64,000 nt of DNA from Mesorhizobium sp. B2-7-2 (GCF_006440775.1 NZ_VFTZ01000003.1:62001-126000); one strand, 5' to 3'; numbered from the stretch's first letter, positions 28,146 to 38,138 are shown. Made by a program: numbers and translations. Notes: generated by a model not told the origin, from the sequence alone.

Positions 28146-28208
28146 TCACTCGACATTTGATGAAACATTTAGGGGCCCTTCCGGATTTGGTTGAAGGAGG
28201 ATTGTCAC

Positions 28209-28394
28209 ATGAGAGAACATGTCGAAGGCCGTGCCTATGGCCGAATTGACGACAAACAGCTCGTCATTCTGCTGAAAGAGAAAACAGGAATCTCAGACGC
28301 TCAGGCTAGAAGGCTGATAAAGGCAGTTGGCCGCGACCGCCCCGCGCTTTTGCGAGAAGCCCGAATTGTCAGAGCGCAGCATTCACGCGTCTAG
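28209..28394 (+). CDS. Small hypothetical protein
   Basis: 61 residues, starting at the ATG at 28209 behind a very strong GAAGGAGG. The text DDKQLVILLKEKTGISDAQARRLIKAVGRDRPALLREAR forms a predicted helical domain rather like DUF3606-type small proteins, but I cannot assign it. It is convergent with a small zinc-ribbon-like gene (4-bp overlap). Confidence 0.6.
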   Translation: MREHVEGRAYGRIDDKQLVILLKEKTGISDAQARRLIKAVGRDRPALLREARIVRAQHSRV

Positions 28395-28564
28395 CTGAAG
28401 CGGCTTATGCCCGGCTGCTCATGGCAGATGACTTGCCGCAAATCGCGCCAGTGGACCGCCTGGCCGCATATAGGGCATGGGTGAAAATGATCGGCTTCGT
28501 TCTTTGGCTGGCTGCCATGCCGCTTGCCGACAATGGGCGGCCCAAGGTCTGACAGTTTCGTCAT
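28391..28564 (-). CDS. Small zinc-ribbon-like protein
   Basis: 57 residues from the ATG at 28564 (28576 also open). HPCPICGQAVHW...VICHEQPG gives a CPxC knuckle plus a C..H pair, consistent with a single zinc-binding site. Function unknown. Such tiny metal-knuckle proteins are frequent in rhizobial accessory DNA. Confidence 0.5.
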   Translation of the reverse strand: MTKLSDLGPPIVGKRHGSQPKNEADHFHPCPICGQAVHWRDLRQVICHEQPGISRFS

Positions 28565-28648
28565 GCCCGAAAACATTCACTTTAACTAAAATGTTCCCGA
28601 ACTAAATTAGCCATGCCGCCTTGAATCGCGGTTGTTGGGGTTCCGTGC

Positions 28649-29426
28649 GTGCGTTTGATGTTCGTTCCACCTCTGATGCCGACACTGGTCGACAAGCCGC
28701 CCGAGGGCGATGACTGGACTCATGAGTTCAAGTTTGACGGCTACCGATCGCAGATTGTCATCGACGATGGCGACGTGCGGATATTCACCCGTCGCGGTTT
28801 CGACTGGACAGCCAAATATCACGACCTGGTGGAGACGGCCAAAGGGCTCGACGTCCAAAGCGCGATCATCGATGGCGAATCGTCTTGAACGAAGCCGGCA
28901 TCTCAGACTTCGGCGAGTTGCGCAAGGCGATCACCCGGCGCCAGCACGACCTCTATTCCGTGGCCTTCGATCTGCTGCACCTCAACGGCCATGACTTGCG
29001 AGACATGCCTCTAGATGACCGTCGCGAGGTGCTGCAGGCGAAATCCATGCTGGCCAGCGGATCCAGTTCAGTGAAGCGCTGCCAGGCACCGGATCGGCCA
29101 TCTTCCATCTTGTCGATCAGGCAGGGCTTGAAGGGGTCGTCTCGAAGCGAAACGACAGCAAGTACCACTCTGGACCATCCACCAACTGGCTCAAGGCCAA
29201 GTGCTACACGATCGATGAATACGACCTGCTTGGCGTCGAACGCGAGCCGGGCAAGCCAGCCTTCGCTCTGATGGCAGAGCGGGGCACAGGGCGCTATGTA
29301 GGTTCGGCCTTTATCAACGCCGGCAGGGAGGTCCGGGAACGGCTCTGGCAATGCGTCCAAGAACGTCCAGGGGCACCGCCGAAGGGCATGAAGCGGCCGG
29401 CGACGCAAGGGTCAAACCGGGCCTAG
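28649..29426 (+). pseudogene. ATP-dependent DNA ligase (LigD-like), frameshifted remnant
   Basis: The first frame (28649) encodes a ligase adenylation domain start, HEFKFDGYRSQIVIDDGDV with the KxDG motif (lysine nucleophile), then breaks after AIIDGE. The second frame resumes at 28885 with ISDFGELRKAITRRQHDLYSVAFDLLHL. A third frame from about 29050 gives GLEGVVSKRNDSKYHSGPST NWLKAKC, the conserved end of the adenylation domain, and an OB-fold start. Two frameshifts make it inactive. It resembles the stand-alone ligase part of bacterial NHEJ ligases in rhizobia; no Ku gene is in the window. Confidence 0.82.
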
Positions 29427-29895
29427 TCGGCCGTGTGAGGCATCTGCGTGGCGAGGATGATCTCCGCCATGCTTCGCTGCAGGATTTTCGAGAGGAAGGG
29501 ACCTATTAAGCGGCCCGACAGCCCGTCGTTGGGGTGACAATGAGGAGGCTGCCGGGCCTAACCGGCCAGGGGTGCCGGCTGATTCGAAGCGTAATATTAG
29601 CAGGCGCGCACAAAAACCCTTGGACTGCCGTTCTCCCCCGTTTAGCCAAAGGCCTGTCGATCAAAATCTGTTTCATTTCGAAACGCAGGCCCTGGCATCC
29701 GACTTGCACCGAACCCACTGCCGGTTAATCGCGGTCCTGGTCGCATGCTCTGATCAGGTGAGGCTCGCCGGGCTTGAGGTTGTTGGGGGCTTCGCCCGGC
29801 GGGTTTCTTTTTCTCCATTCTACTGCAGCTGGTCAAATCCGGCGCCGGCGCTCGCTAGTCGATCGCGCCTATGTAGATCGGAACTGCCATTTCCA
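29427..29895. other. Intergenic region with one terminator
   Basis: No supported gene. The only clear structure is the intrinsic terminator at 29766-29816. The rest shows no repeat or RNA I can support. Confidence 0.4.
29766..29816 (+). terminator. Rho-independent terminator
   Basis: CGCCGGGC (29766-29773) pairs with GCCCGGCG (29794-29801), followed by the T-rich run GGGTTTCTTTTTCTCC. It reads on the plus strand but no plus-strand gene precedes it closely, so it may end a small RNA or the decayed ligase transcript. Confidence 0.6.
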
Positions 29896-30138
29896 TCAAA
29901 GTTGCCTGCCGGCCCGGATCATCGCCCGAGCAATGGAAAGCTCTACCTCGACCTTGGCGTTTTCCTTCTGGGTCATATTGTCGGCCGCAATCAGCCGACG
30001 CAGCGAGCGTAGGACTTCGCCGCGCGCCCATCCCTGCTTCAAGCATGTCCACCATGCCTGAAAGCCGGGCTCCATTGCTTCCTGGCAGTCGACCTCTCGG
30101 TCGGGGTAGTCGCCTTCGCGCCTCGGTCCGCTGATCAT
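29896..30138 (-). CDS. Hypothetical protein, third gene of a small operon
   Basis: 80 residues from the ATG at 30138, chosen because it overlaps the stop of the upstream gene as ATGA. Sequence such as FQAWWTCLKQGWARGEVLRSLRRLIAADN suggests a helical protein. No known family recognised. Confidence 0.5.
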   Translation of the reverse strand: MISGPRREGDYPDREVDCQEAMEPGFQAWWTCLKQGWARGEVLRSLRRLIAADNMTQKENAKVEVELSIARAMIRAGRQL

Positions 30139-30428
30139 CCGTTGCCGTCCACCGTTCTTTCTTCGTCCAACTGTCGCGGCACCGGCAGATAGGCGTTCGC
30201 GACGAGCCATTCGCCGACGATCGTTTCCACCAGATCCGGCTTGGCAGTGCCCATCTCGGCCGCCAGGCTGGTCAGCGCGTCATCGGTGCGGGGATCAAGG
30301 CTGACCCCACCGGCGTTTCTGATCAGCAGCGCGGCCCGCCGCAACAGCACCTGCAGGTCTGCCCGAGAAGCGTCCGCAATGTGGTCGGCGGTGCTTTCCA
30401 GTTCATGCACGAATTGATGTCGGGACAT
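30135..30428 (-). CDS. Hypothetical protein, second gene of a small operon
   Basis: 97 residues, mainly helical and acidic (MSRHQFVHELESTADHIADASRADLQ...). No membrane segment or known motif. It is 11 bp downstream of the 147-residue gene and coupled to the next gene by an ATGA overlap. Function unknown. Confidence 0.6.
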   Translation of the reverse strand: MSRHQFVHELESTADHIADASRADLQVLLRRAALLIRNAGGVSLDPRTDDALTSLAAEMGTAKPDLVETIVGEWLVANAYLPVPRQLDEERTVDGNG

Positions 30429-30439
30429 CGGTCATGCTC

Positions 30440-30883
30440 CTACTGCCCATCGGCCATCTCGTCGGTCGCAACATTGGCCAGCAGAGCGACCCTTTCGTCA
30501 TAGAATTCGTTCTTGCCGTCCTCCGCTTGAATGATGGCGCGCAGACGCGCCAGCGCGGTGACACGATCGACAAGCTGCGTTTCGGGGTCGTGCAGCAGTT
30601 GCAAACCGCGAACTTCACTCCGCTTCTCGTCCGACCAGCCCTCACAGCATGCCTTGATCGCGGCATTGCTGGCCGCCCACCAAACATCAGCGGCAGCATA
30701 CTCGTCTTCCGAGGGTTCTTGGTCTGGCGGAAAGCCCATGTCATCCCAGCCTTCGACCGCGAATGAACCTTCAGCCGCTTTCTCCGCGGTCAAGCCAGAT
30801 TGCTTGATCACGGCCCGAGCTGCGGCGAGACCGCGCTGTTTTTCTTCAGGGGTGGCTCCCCTGGCGTCCATCATAATCTCCAT
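30440..30883 (-). CDS. Hypothetical protein, first gene of a small operon
   Basis: 147 residues, acidic and Trp-containing (VEGWDDMGFPPDQEPSEDEYAAADVWWAASNAAIKAC). I recognise no domain. It leads a three-gene co-directional set of small soluble proteins (30883 to 29896) with almost no spacing, suggesting a functional unit, perhaps of phage or ICE origin. Good GGAG-like RBS (CGCTCATGGAG region) precedes it. Confidence 0.62.
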   Translation of the reverse strand: MEIMMDARGATPEEKQRGLAAARAVIKQSGLTAEKAAEGSFAVEGWDDMGFPPDQEPSEDEYAAADVWWAASNAAIKACCEGWSDEKRSEVRGLQLLHDPETQLVDRVTALARLRAIIQAEDGKNEFYDERVALLANVATDEMADGQ

Positions 30884-30983
30884 GAGCGGCCTCCTGCGGC
30901 TGTCAGGACATCAGTGAACAAAAAGAGAACGCTGGAGTCAAGAGCCTCTTGACCGAGTAGGATTAAGTTCCTCATTTCACCGT

Positions 30984-31301
30984 ATGCCGGAGCAACCCGA
31001 GAAGTGGCCGAGAGGCGCCCGCTGGACGTTGACGCATGCTCACGACGCCGTGCAGGTGGCCGGCATCCGCTGCGGCAAATGCAACATCACTCGCTACTAT
31101 AAGCCGCTCGAGTTACGGGAGGTCATCGGCAACGTCACGATCGATGAGGTGAGGGACAAGGCGCGCTGCCAGAAGTGCGGCAGCCGTGAGTGGATGAGCG
31201 CCCAGCTATTCTACGCGACCGGCGAGCAAGCGCACACGATCCGGTTCCGGCGCTTGGTGCAGATCCGATGGGAGAAGCGGGTGATCTGGCGGGATGAGTA
31301 G
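30984..31301 (+). CDS. Hypothetical small protein with zinc-ribbon cysteines
   Basis: 105 residues. Two CxxC knuckles, IRCGKCNITRYY and ARCQKCGSREW, about 40 residues apart, predict one zinc ribbon. The C-terminus is basic and Trp-containing (IRWEKRVIWRDE), compatible with nucleic-acid or protein binding. Divergent from the preceding operon. Function unknown. Confidence 0.65.
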   Translation: MPEQPEKWPRGARWTLTHAHDAVQVAGIRCGKCNITRYYKPLELREVIGNVTIDEVRDKARCQKCGSREWMSAQLFYATGEQAHTIRFRRLVQIRWEKRVIWRDE

Positions 31302-31365
31302 ACCACGGCAGACAACGGTACCTAAACCCTTTGTCCCCAGGTTCGCGCAAAGGCGATCAACGTCA

Positions 31366-31551
31366 GGCCTGTCGTTGCAAGAAAACAAACCAGTATCCAG
31401 CTGAACAACTGCGAGAGCATCCCTGGCGCAAAGACGGCGCCGAAGGCAAAGGATTAAAGTCCGGGTAGTCGTAAGTGATCCATTGAAGAAAGGCGGCGGC
31501 TACGAAAAGGCCGCCCACTATGTGAAACAGCGCACGGCCGAGTGTCCTCAC
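31366..31551 (-). CDS. Small membrane-protein ORF coupled to mucR (possibly frameshifted)
   Basis: A GTG at 31551 overlaps the mucR stop as GTGA. The frame encodes RTLGRALFHIVGGLFVAAAFLQWITY, one membrane helix, then a Cys-rich tail. A second hydrophobic helix (LFSWILVCFLATTGLTLIAF) is encoded in another frame just downstream, so an original two-helix protein may have been frameshifted. Low confidence. Confidence 0.35.
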
Positions 31552-32000
31552 TTTGCGGCCCGCTTTGCCGCCGCTCTCCTCACCGGCTTCGCTCCGGGCT
31601 TCCGACCAAGCCCGCTGGACTTCGCCAACTCTGACCGCTGTGCCGCATAGTTCGGTGCCACCATCGGATAGTCGCGCGCCAAGCCCCATTTGGCCCGGTA
31701 CTCGTCGGGCGTTAGACCATAATGCACGCCGAGATGGCGCTTCAGCGATTTGAACTTCTTCCCGTCCTCGAGACAGACAATGTAGTCGGGAAACACCGAT
31801 CGCTTGGGATTGACCGCGGGCGACAGGGACGGCGTCTCGGGCTCTGCCGCCTTGCCGATTTTCGAGAGCGACGAATTCACGCTTTGGATCAGACCGGGGA
31901 GCGAGGCAGGCGGCACAGCGTTGTGTCCGACATAAGCAGATACAATGTCTGCGGTAAGCGCCATCAACTGGCCTCGGCTGTTCTCACTCTCGTCGGGCAT
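31548..32000 (-). CDS. MucR/Ros-family transcriptional regulator
   Basis: 150 residues. N-terminal oligomerisation part MALTADIVSAYVGHNAV, then the prokaryotic zinc finger YIVCLEDGKKFKSLKRHLGVHYGLTPDEYRAKW. The second ligand position is Asp (CLED), a variant known in MucR proteins. The Lys/Ala-rich tail is usual. MucR proteins silence AT-rich and accessory genes and control exopolysaccharide and symbiosis genes in rhizobia. A tiny membrane-protein ORF overlaps its stop. No specific target can be read here. Confidence 0.93.
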   Translation of the reverse strand: MPDESENSRGQLMALTADIVSAYVGHNAVPPASLPGLIQSVNSSLSKIGKAAEPETPSLSPAVNPKRSVFPDYIVCLEDGKKFKSLKRHLGVHYGLTPDEYRAKWGLARDYPMVAPNYAAQRSELAKSSGLGRKPGAKPVRRAAAKRAAK

Positions 32001-32108
32001 GCAAAAAGCTCCAATTCGCGTATAGCTGCATCTCTCTTAGCCGGTTTTGCCAAAAGGTCTACGATTCCGTCACGCGGTCATTTACTCGCGATGAGCCAGA
32101 TGGGCTGG

Positions 32109-32387
32109 CTAGTCGGTGGCTCGAGCTTCAGCCAATGTGGCCAGTCGCTTTTGCACCGTCGGCGTGGAGCGATGGATGGTCGTTACAGTGCGGACCGTGG
32201 AAAGGTCCGACTCATCCAGGGGCGCATAGCCAAGCTCGCCTAAGGCCGCTTTGCGCCTGATGTCGGCCGCTGAAGGCAATCTTGCCACCCGCTGAAAGCA
32301 GACATGTAGTCTGCATCGGGAGTCTAGCTTGTTCCCCTCAGGCCAAGCCTCGCAGGTACTGTCAATCGGGGATCTGGCATGTAACAT
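32109..32387 (-). CDS. Doubtful hypothetical protein
   Basis: 92 residues at most. The C-terminal part, [34 protein letters not shown], has protein-like composition, but the N-terminus does not and there is no strong RBS. It fills the gap between mucR and the sensor kinase gene. It may be a gene end, a remnant, or chance. Confidence 0.25.
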   Translation of the reverse strand: MLHARSPIDSTCEAWPEGNKLDSRCRLHVCFQRVARLPSAADIRRKAALGELGYAPLDESDLSTVRTVTTIHRSTPTVQKRLATLAEARATD

Positions 32388-32464
32388 TGCTTGCTAATAT
32401 ACGATGGGTTGAGGGAAGCGTTCCGCTCGAACTTGGCGGAATGTCCCTTTTGGGAGAAGCCGAC

Positions 32465-35400
32465 ATGCAGGGCTCAGTCGAAAACGACCTTTCCAGCCGC
32501 CTTGAATCCGCAAACCGGCGTATTGCAGAGCTGGAAAAGGCCGAGGCAGCTGCGGCAATCGAATTTGACCGTCTTTCCGCCGAAAACAAGCGATTGATTC
32601 AATTCACCGAGGAACGCACCAAGGAACTGGCCATCCTCAACAGCGTCGGCGAAGCGACTGCCAAGACGCTGAATGTCGAAACAGTGACCCGTATCGTTGG
32701 CGACAAGGTTCGCGAGATGTTCGGCGCGGATTTGACGGAAATCCTGCTGCACGACGAAACGTCCAATTTGATCAACGTCTCCTATGCATTCGACGGCAAT
32801 TACCAGTACCCTGAACCTTTTGCGATGGGCGAAGGACTTACCTCGAGAGTTATGTTGTCGGGTAAGCCACTGTTCCTGGGAACTTTCGAGGATGCAATCG
32901 AGTTGGGCGCCCTGATGCCCAAGGAAGAGGACAAGACTGAAACCTATCTCGGTGTGCCTATTATTGCCGGGAATAGGACGCTGGGTGTGGTTAGCGTGCA
33001 GAGCTACAGAAAAAACGCCTTCAACGAAGATCATGTTCGCCTGCTCCAAGGGCTCTCGGCCAGCATGGGCGTTGCCATCGCCAACGCCTACCTCTTCGAC
33101 GAGACGCAGCGGCTCCTGAAAGTGGCGCAAGACCGGGCCAAGGAATTGGCCATTCTCAACGGCGTTGGCGAAGCGATGACGAAGTCACTGAACGTCGACA
33201 CGATTATTCGGCTGGTTGGCGATAAGGTCAGGGAGGCCTTCGGCACCGAGGTCAGTGAGATTCTGCTGCACGACAGTCAATCCGGTGTAGTTCGAGTTCC
33301 TTACGCTTACTATAGAGGTCACAAAACCATCGAGCCGTTCCCGATGGGGTTAGGGCTTACGTCGGAAATTATCTCCACGGGGAAGCCGCTGGTTTTCAGC
33401 ACCATGGAGGAAGGAAAAACGCGCGGTGCCTATTTTCCAGACGAAGATGACAGGACCTCATCATACATTGGCGTGCCGATCAATTCGGGCGAGAGAACGC
33501 TCGGAGTGGTTAGTGTTCAAAGCTACGAAAAGAATGCCTTCGATGAGAATCACGTACGATTGTTGCAGACGATAGCTTCCAATATGGGTGTCGCGATTGC
33601 CAACGCCCGCTTCTTCGATGAGACCCAGAGGCTTCTAAAGGAAACGGAGCACCGAGCTGCTGAACTGGGTGCGATCAGCAAGGTCAGTCAAGCACTCATC
33701 GGCGAAGCCGAACTTGGCAACACAATCCAGCTGATCGGCGATCAGATGCAGGAGATTTTCAGCGCCGATATAGTCTACGTCGCTCTGCTCGATCCGGACA
33801 CAAAGCTGATCCATTTTCCTTATCAGTTCGGCGAAGCCTTCACCACACTCAAGCTCGGCGAGGGCCTTACAAGCAAGATCCTGGAAACCGGCGAGCCGTT
33901 GCTCATCAACCAGGATGTCGCGGAACGCGGCGCGGAAATCGGAGCAACTCCGGTTGGCAAGGATGCACTTTCGTATCTTGGTGTTCCGATCAAGACCGCT
34001 CAGGGCAATGTCGGAGTGATCAGTGTGCAGAGTACGACACGAGAGGGTATGTTCAACGAAAATTCGCTGCGGCTGCTTTCGACCATCGCCGCCAATGCGG
34101 GTGCGGCGCTTCACAACGCACAACTGTTCACCGAGCTCAAGGAGCTTTCGCCGGCGTTGACAGAGGCAAAGGAGGCGGCGGAGGCTGCCAACGAAGCCAA
34201 GAGCACGTTCCTTGCTACCATGAGCCATGAAATCCGCACGCCGATGAACGGCGTTATCGGCATGGCCAACCTGATGCTGGCTACCAAACTTGACGATGAG
34301 CAGCGGGAAATCGGCGAGACGATAAACAACAGCGCGGAAGCGCTGCTGACCATCATCAACGACATACTCGATTTTTCCAAGGTCGAGGCGGGCAAGCTTG
34401 ATCTCGATCCCCGGCAGTTCGAATTGCGCGAGTGCCTCGAAAGCGCGATCGATTTGATTGCGCCAAGGACAGCAGAGAAGGGATTGGACCTCGGCTATGT
34501 CGTTGAGCCCGGCACGCCGGAAAGTATTGTCGCCGACAATAACCGTCTAAGGCAGGTTCTGATCAACCTGCTCAACAATGCCGTCAAATTCACCGAGCGG
34601 GGAGAGGTCGTGCTTTCCGTGATGGAGGTGCCGTCCGGAGCCGCGGGCACCAGTCCGCAGGGCGAGGGCGAGCGCAAAACGTGTACGCTCCAGTTCGCGG
34701 TGCGCGATACCGGTATCGGCATAGCCAAGGACCGGATGGATCGCCTGTTCAAATCATTCAGCCAGGTCGATGCTTCCACGACGAGACGCTATGGCGGAAC
34801 CGGGCTCGGTCTGGCGATCAGCAGGCGTCTGGTGGAATTGATGGGCGGTGAGATTTGGGTGGAGAGCGCCGAAGGAAAAGGCACGACATTCTTTTTCACC
34901 ATCCGCGCTCCGGTTGCCTCGAGCCAAAGAGCGACACAACTGCTGCCGACGAAGGATGAACTGGCTGGCAAGCGGCTGCTGATCGTCGACGATAACGCAA
35001 CAAATCGGCGCATCATATCCTTGCAGGCACAGGCCTGGGATATGGCTGCATCAGCAATCGAACATCCCGCCGACGCGCTTCGACGGCTTGCGGGAGGTGA
35101 GGTTTTCGATGTCATCGTTCTCGACATGAACATGCCCGGCATGGATGGGATCGAACTGGCCAGGCAAATACGCGCGCTCGAAGGCAACGGCAGCGTTCCG
35201 TTGTTGCTGCTCAGTTCAGTGGTGCCCATACCGGAAGACAAGAAAAAAGAGATGGAAAGTATCAAGTTTGCGGCCATGCTTTCCAAGCCAATCAAGCCAT
35301 CACCGTTGCTCAATGCATTGCTGTCGATCTTTGCCGGAACTCCGATACGCTCCATCCGATCCGATCAGCTGAAGGCGCCGGCACTCGACAGTACGATGGC

Positions 35401-35842
35401 GGAGAAATTTCCGCTTCGCATCCTCCTGGTCGACGACAATGCCACCAACCGGAAACTTGGCTCCAAGGTGCTCGAGCGCCTGGGGTACAAGCCGCAACTG
35501 GCGGTCGACGGGCAGTCGGCAGTCGCTGCATATACCCAGGGCAGCCATGGCGTTATCCTGATGGATATCGAAATGCCTGACATGGACGGTCTCGAAGCGA
35601 CAAGATTGATCCGCGCGTCCAGCAGCCAACATGCGCGTCAGCCGTTCATCATCGCCCTGACCGCCAACGCAATGGCCGGTGATCGCGAGAGATATCTGGA
35701 TGCAGGGATGGATGATTACCTCAGTAAGCCGCTGCGCGTGGAAGACCTCATCGCCTCGCTGAACAAGGCGGTGCTGGCTGGCGGGCAGAGACTTGCCGGT
35801 GCAGGGAGAGATTTCCAGGAGCCCAGCGTGCCAAGGCTCTGA
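32465..35842 (+). CDS. Hybrid sensor histidine kinase/response regulator with three GAF domains
   Basis: 1125 residues from the ATG at 32465, preceded by GGGAG; longer upstream starts lack an RBS. Order: coiled coil (1-55), three GAF repeats (about 60-210, 230-385, 400-550, each with a LGVPI...GVISVQS core), HisKA with the phospho-acceptor His588 in [14 protein letters not shown], HATPase_c ([21 protein letters not shown]), and two receiver domains with Asp887 (VLDMNMP) and Asp1034 (LMDIEMP). No membrane helices, so it senses a cytoplasmic or diffusible signal. The following Hpt and response-regulator genes complete a His-Asp-His-Asp relay. Confidence 0.95.
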   Translation: MQGSVENDLSSRLESANRRIAELEKAEAAAAIEFDRLSAENKRLIQFTEERTKELAILNSVGEATAKTLNVETVTRIVGDKVREMFGADLTEILLHDETSNLINVSYAFDGNYQYPEPFAMGEGLTSRVMLSGKPLFLGTFEDAIELGALMPKEEDKTETYLGVPIIAGNRTLGVVSVQSYRKNAFNEDHVRLLQGLSASMGVAIANAYLFDETQRLLKVAQDRAKELAILNGVGEAMTKSLNVDTIIRLVGDKVREAFGTEVSEILLHDSQSGVVRVPYAYYRGHKTIEPFPMGLGLTSEIISTGKPLVFSTMEEGKTRGAYFPDEDDRTSSYIGVPINSGERTLGVVSVQSYEKNAFDENHVRLLQTIASNMGVAIANARFFDETQRLLKETEHRAAELGAISKVSQALIGEAELGNTIQLIGDQMQEIFSADIVYVALLDPDTKLIHFPYQFGEAFTTLKLGEGLTSKILETGEPLLINQDVAERGAEIGATPVGKDALSYLGVPIKTAQGNVGVISVQSTTREGMFNENSLRLLSTIAANAGAALHNAQLFTELKELSPALTEAKEAAEAANEAKSTFLATMSHEIRTPMNGVIGMANLMLATKLDDEQREIGETINNSAEALLTIINDILDFSKVEAGKLDLDPRQFELRECLESAIDLIAPRTAEKGLDLGYVVEPGTPESIVADNNRLRQVLINLLNNAVKFTERGEVVLSVMEVPSGAAGTSPQGEGERKTCTLQFAVRDTGIGIAKDRMDRLFKSFSQVDASTTRRYGGTGLGLAISRRLVELMGGEIWVESAEGKGTTFFFTIRAPVASSQRATQLLPTKDELAGKRLLIVDDNATNRRIISLQAQAWDMAASAIEHPADALRRLAGGEVFDVIVLDMNMPGMDGIELARQIRALEGNGSVPLLLLSSVVPIPEDKKKEMESIKFAAMLSKPIKPSPLLNALLSIFAGTPIRSIRSDQLKAPALDSTMAEKFPLRILLVDDNATNRKLGSKVLERLGYKPQLAVDGQSAVAAYTQGSHGVILMDIEMPDMDGLEATRLIRASSSQHARQPFIIALTANAMAGDRERYLDAGMDDYLSKPLRVEDLIASLNKAVLAGGQRLAGAGRDFQEPSVPRL

Positions 35843-36045
35843 AATGCAAAGGTCGGATCTTGGCGCAATCGCCACCAGCCGTTGCAGCATTGAACGAAAA
35901 ATGATGCGCTATCGCTAATTTAGCGCGCCCGCGATAGTCTACCTTTTCAGCGCGAGGGAACGCTGACGAATTCAAGCAGGGCGGTCGATTTCGATCGTAC
36001 ATCGCCAGCGCCGATAGAAATTCGCGGTCGAAATCGAGGGACATC

Positions 36046-36390
36046 GTGGCGATCGATATAGGGGCACTTGATAAACTGCGCGAGCTTATCGGTGGCGAAG
36101 AAGCCGACCTTGTAGAGCTCGTGGAGTCTTTCCTCGAGGAGGGCGCATCCATCATGCAAGACATGCGGTCGGGTCCGGCTTCCGACCTGACCGCCATCCG
36201 GCGGGCTGCCCACTCCCTGAAATCCAACGCGCGGGACATGGGTGCGGCCGAACTCAGCCAAATCTGCGCCCGGGTCGAGGCGCGATGCGCAAGTGGCGGG
36301 CCGACGGATTTGGCGGAAATCGACAATGCACAGCGCGCGTTCGACGCCGCCGTGACGGAGCTTCGAATGATCTTAAATTTGGGAGAATAA
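36046..36390 (+). CDS. Hpt-domain phosphotransfer protein
   Basis: 114 residues from a GTG at 36046 behind CGAGGG. It is a single Hpt four-helix domain with the phospho-acceptor in RRAAHSLKSNARDMGA (His56) and the acidic helix LIGGEEADLVELVESFLEEG before it. It should carry phosphate from the receiver of the upstream hybrid kinase to the response regulator encoded 1 bp downstream. Start codon GTG here and TTG in the next gene suggest moderated expression. Confidence 0.93.
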   Translation: MAIDIGALDKLRELIGGEEADLVELVESFLEEGASIMQDMRSGPASDLTAIRRAAHSLKSNARDMGAAELSQICARVEARCASGGPTDLAEIDNAQRAFDAAVTELRMILNLGE

Positions 36391-36391
36391 T

Positions 36392-37939
36392 TTGAGCAAC
36401 CCTGGCAGGATTCTCATCGTTGACGACTCCCGGACCATAAGGATCAAGCTCAAGAAATCGGTCGAGGCTCTCGGCCACCAAGCCGCGGCGGTAGACAGCG
36501 GCCGGGCGGCGCTCGAACTGCTCGCCACCGAAAATTTCGATCTCATCCTTCTCGACATCATCATGCCGGTAATGGACGGCTTCGAGGTACTGAAGAATCT
36601 TAAGGTATCGTCCAGAACGCGGGATGTTCCGGTTATTGTGATTTCCGCGCTCGACGATGAGATGAGCAGCGTCGTCAAGGCGATCGAATTGGGGGCCGAG
36701 GATTTCCTGCCCAAGGACTTCGAACTCGCACTTCTCAAGGCACGGGTTTCCACCTGCATCGAGAAGAAGAGGCTGCGCGACATCGAGAAAGAATATCTGC
36801 GGCAGGTGACAAAGCTGACGAAGGCGGCCGCGACCTTGGAAAGCGGGAGGTTCAATCCTTCAAAGCTCGGCATCCGCGATGTGGCAGGCCGCCCGGATGG
36901 TCTGGGCAAGCTCGCTACGGTTTTCGCCACAATGGCCCAGAAGGTCTATGATCGCGAGCGCAAAATGCGGCAGAATATCCGCACATTCCGTGGCGCACTG
37001 CTGCTGCTGGCTTGCGGAGGATTATGGGGCCTTGTCGTGCCACTATCGAAGATGGCTTCACTCGTTGAAGCTCATCCGATCGGACTGGCGCTCCTTATTG
37101 ACGTGATTGGGGCTGTGTTCTGCATCGGGATAAGCATGAAGCGGCAGACAATGCCCCGCTTTGCTGATCTTACGCGCTCGGATTGGAAGTTCATTCTCAT
37201 CCTTGCATTCATCAGCTCGGTGATCAATCAGGTGCTGGTCTATTGGCTGGCAAGCAAGCTTCCCGCCTTCATCGTCTCTATTGTCATCGTCCTCGAGGGA
37301 TTCGCCGTATTCCTGTTCGCTTCCTTGATGCGGACGGAGGCGCCCAATCTGAGGCGGTTTTTGGGACTTGGACTGGGTCTCGCCGGTATCTTCATCATAC
37401 TTCTCTATGGAGAGCCGGCGGAAATGGCGACCAGTTGGTTGTGGCTTGCCATTGCACTCGTCATCCCGATCACTTACGCGACCGAGGATATTTACCTCTC
37501 GGAGTACAAGCCTGCTGCCATCGATAGCGTCGCTCTGTTCGGCATCACCCTTGTTGCTTCGGTTTTGATGCTGATGCCGCTGGCAGCTTTCTATCGGGAT
37601 TTCATCCCTTTTGATCTACTGACCGGACGGCTTGGCATGATCGTCGTTCTAATGGCCGTTGCCGGCAATTTGGCGATGCTGCTTTTCATCGCGCTGATCT
37701 CCAGCACAGGCGCTGTTTTTGCAAGCCAGAACGCCTACGCAGTCACCGCAGCCGGCATAGGCTGGAGCATGCTTTTGCTGGGTGAGGCGATACCGGCGCT
37801 CACCTGGGTCTCTCTGGCGCTCATCGTCGTTGGTCTCCTGATGGTCGAGCCCAAGCAGGAGGCTGAAGAAGAACCGCCCCTATTTGACGACACATCGGAG
37901 GAGTTCGTCCCGCAGTTGCTGTCGTCGCCCACGGAATGA
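36392..37939 (+). CDS. Response-regulator receiver domain fused to an EamA/DMT-family transporter
   Basis: 515 residues from a TTG at 36392 (GGGAG upstream), 1 bp after the Hpt gene. Residues 1-~125 are a complete receiver domain: ILIVDDS, phospho-acceptor Asp55 in LLDIIMP, and a Lys in LPKDFE. A charged linker (~126-200) follows. Residues ~205-490 contain about ten hydrophobic helices from RGALLLLACGGLWGLVVPLS on, including EamA-type text such as SVINQVLVYWLASKLPAFIVS and a C-terminal half repeat ending LTWVSLALIVVGLLMV. The tail is acidic. A receiver tethered to a drug/metabolite transporter is unusual; phosphorylation may gate or recruit the transporter (inference). Confidence 0.93.
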   Translation: MSNPGRILIVDDSRTIRIKLKKSVEALGHQAAAVDSGRAALELLATENFDLILLDIIMPVMDGFEVLKNLKVSSRTRDVPVIVISALDDEMSSVVKAIELGAEDFLPKDFELALLKARVSTCIEKKRLRDIEKEYLRQVTKLTKAAATLESGRFNPSKLGIRDVAGRPDGLGKLATVFATMAQKVYDRERKMRQNIRTFRGALLLLACGGLWGLVVPLSKMASLVEAHPIGLALLIDVIGAVFCIGISMKRQTMPRFADLTRSDWKFILILAFISSVINQVLVYWLASKLPAFIVSIVIVLEGFAVFLFASLMRTEAPNLRRFLGLGLGLAGIFIILLYGEPAEMATSWLWLAIALVIPITYATEDIYLSEYKPAAIDSVALFGITLVASVLMLMPLAAFYRDFIPFDLLTGRLGMIVVLMAVAGNLAMLLFIALISSTGAVFASQNAYAVTAAGIGWSMLLLGEAIPALTWVSLALIVVGLLMVEPKQEAEEEPPLFDDTSEEFVPQLLSSPTE

Positions 37940-37985
37940 AAGATCCGGTCAACGATCTACCCGCGGGACAGTTCACGTCGAAGAA

Positions 37986-38138
37986 ATGCCTGAAGGTCTG
38001 GTTTTGACTATCACCGCTGAAAAGCTGCCCGTCGGCTTCCGGCCCCAAAGCGGTCAGCAGGCGGTTCTACAATTCGCCATCGACTGGGGTTCTTGGAAGC
38101 TTTTCGAACTTTCAGGGTCGCGCCTCAGCCCGACTTGA
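37986..38138 (+). CDS. Doubtful small ORF after the phosphorelay operon
   Basis: 50 residues from the ATG at 37986 (PEGLVLTITAEKLPVGFRPQ...). Protein-like composition but no strong RBS or family. It may be a remnant. Confidence 0.3.
   Translation: MPEGLVLTITAEKLPVGFRPQSGQQAVLQFAIDWGSWKLFELSGSRLSPT

Noticed and set aside
31548..32000. Missing second Cys in the MucR zinc finger as an oddity
   Set aside because: Asp at this ligand position is a known MucR variant.
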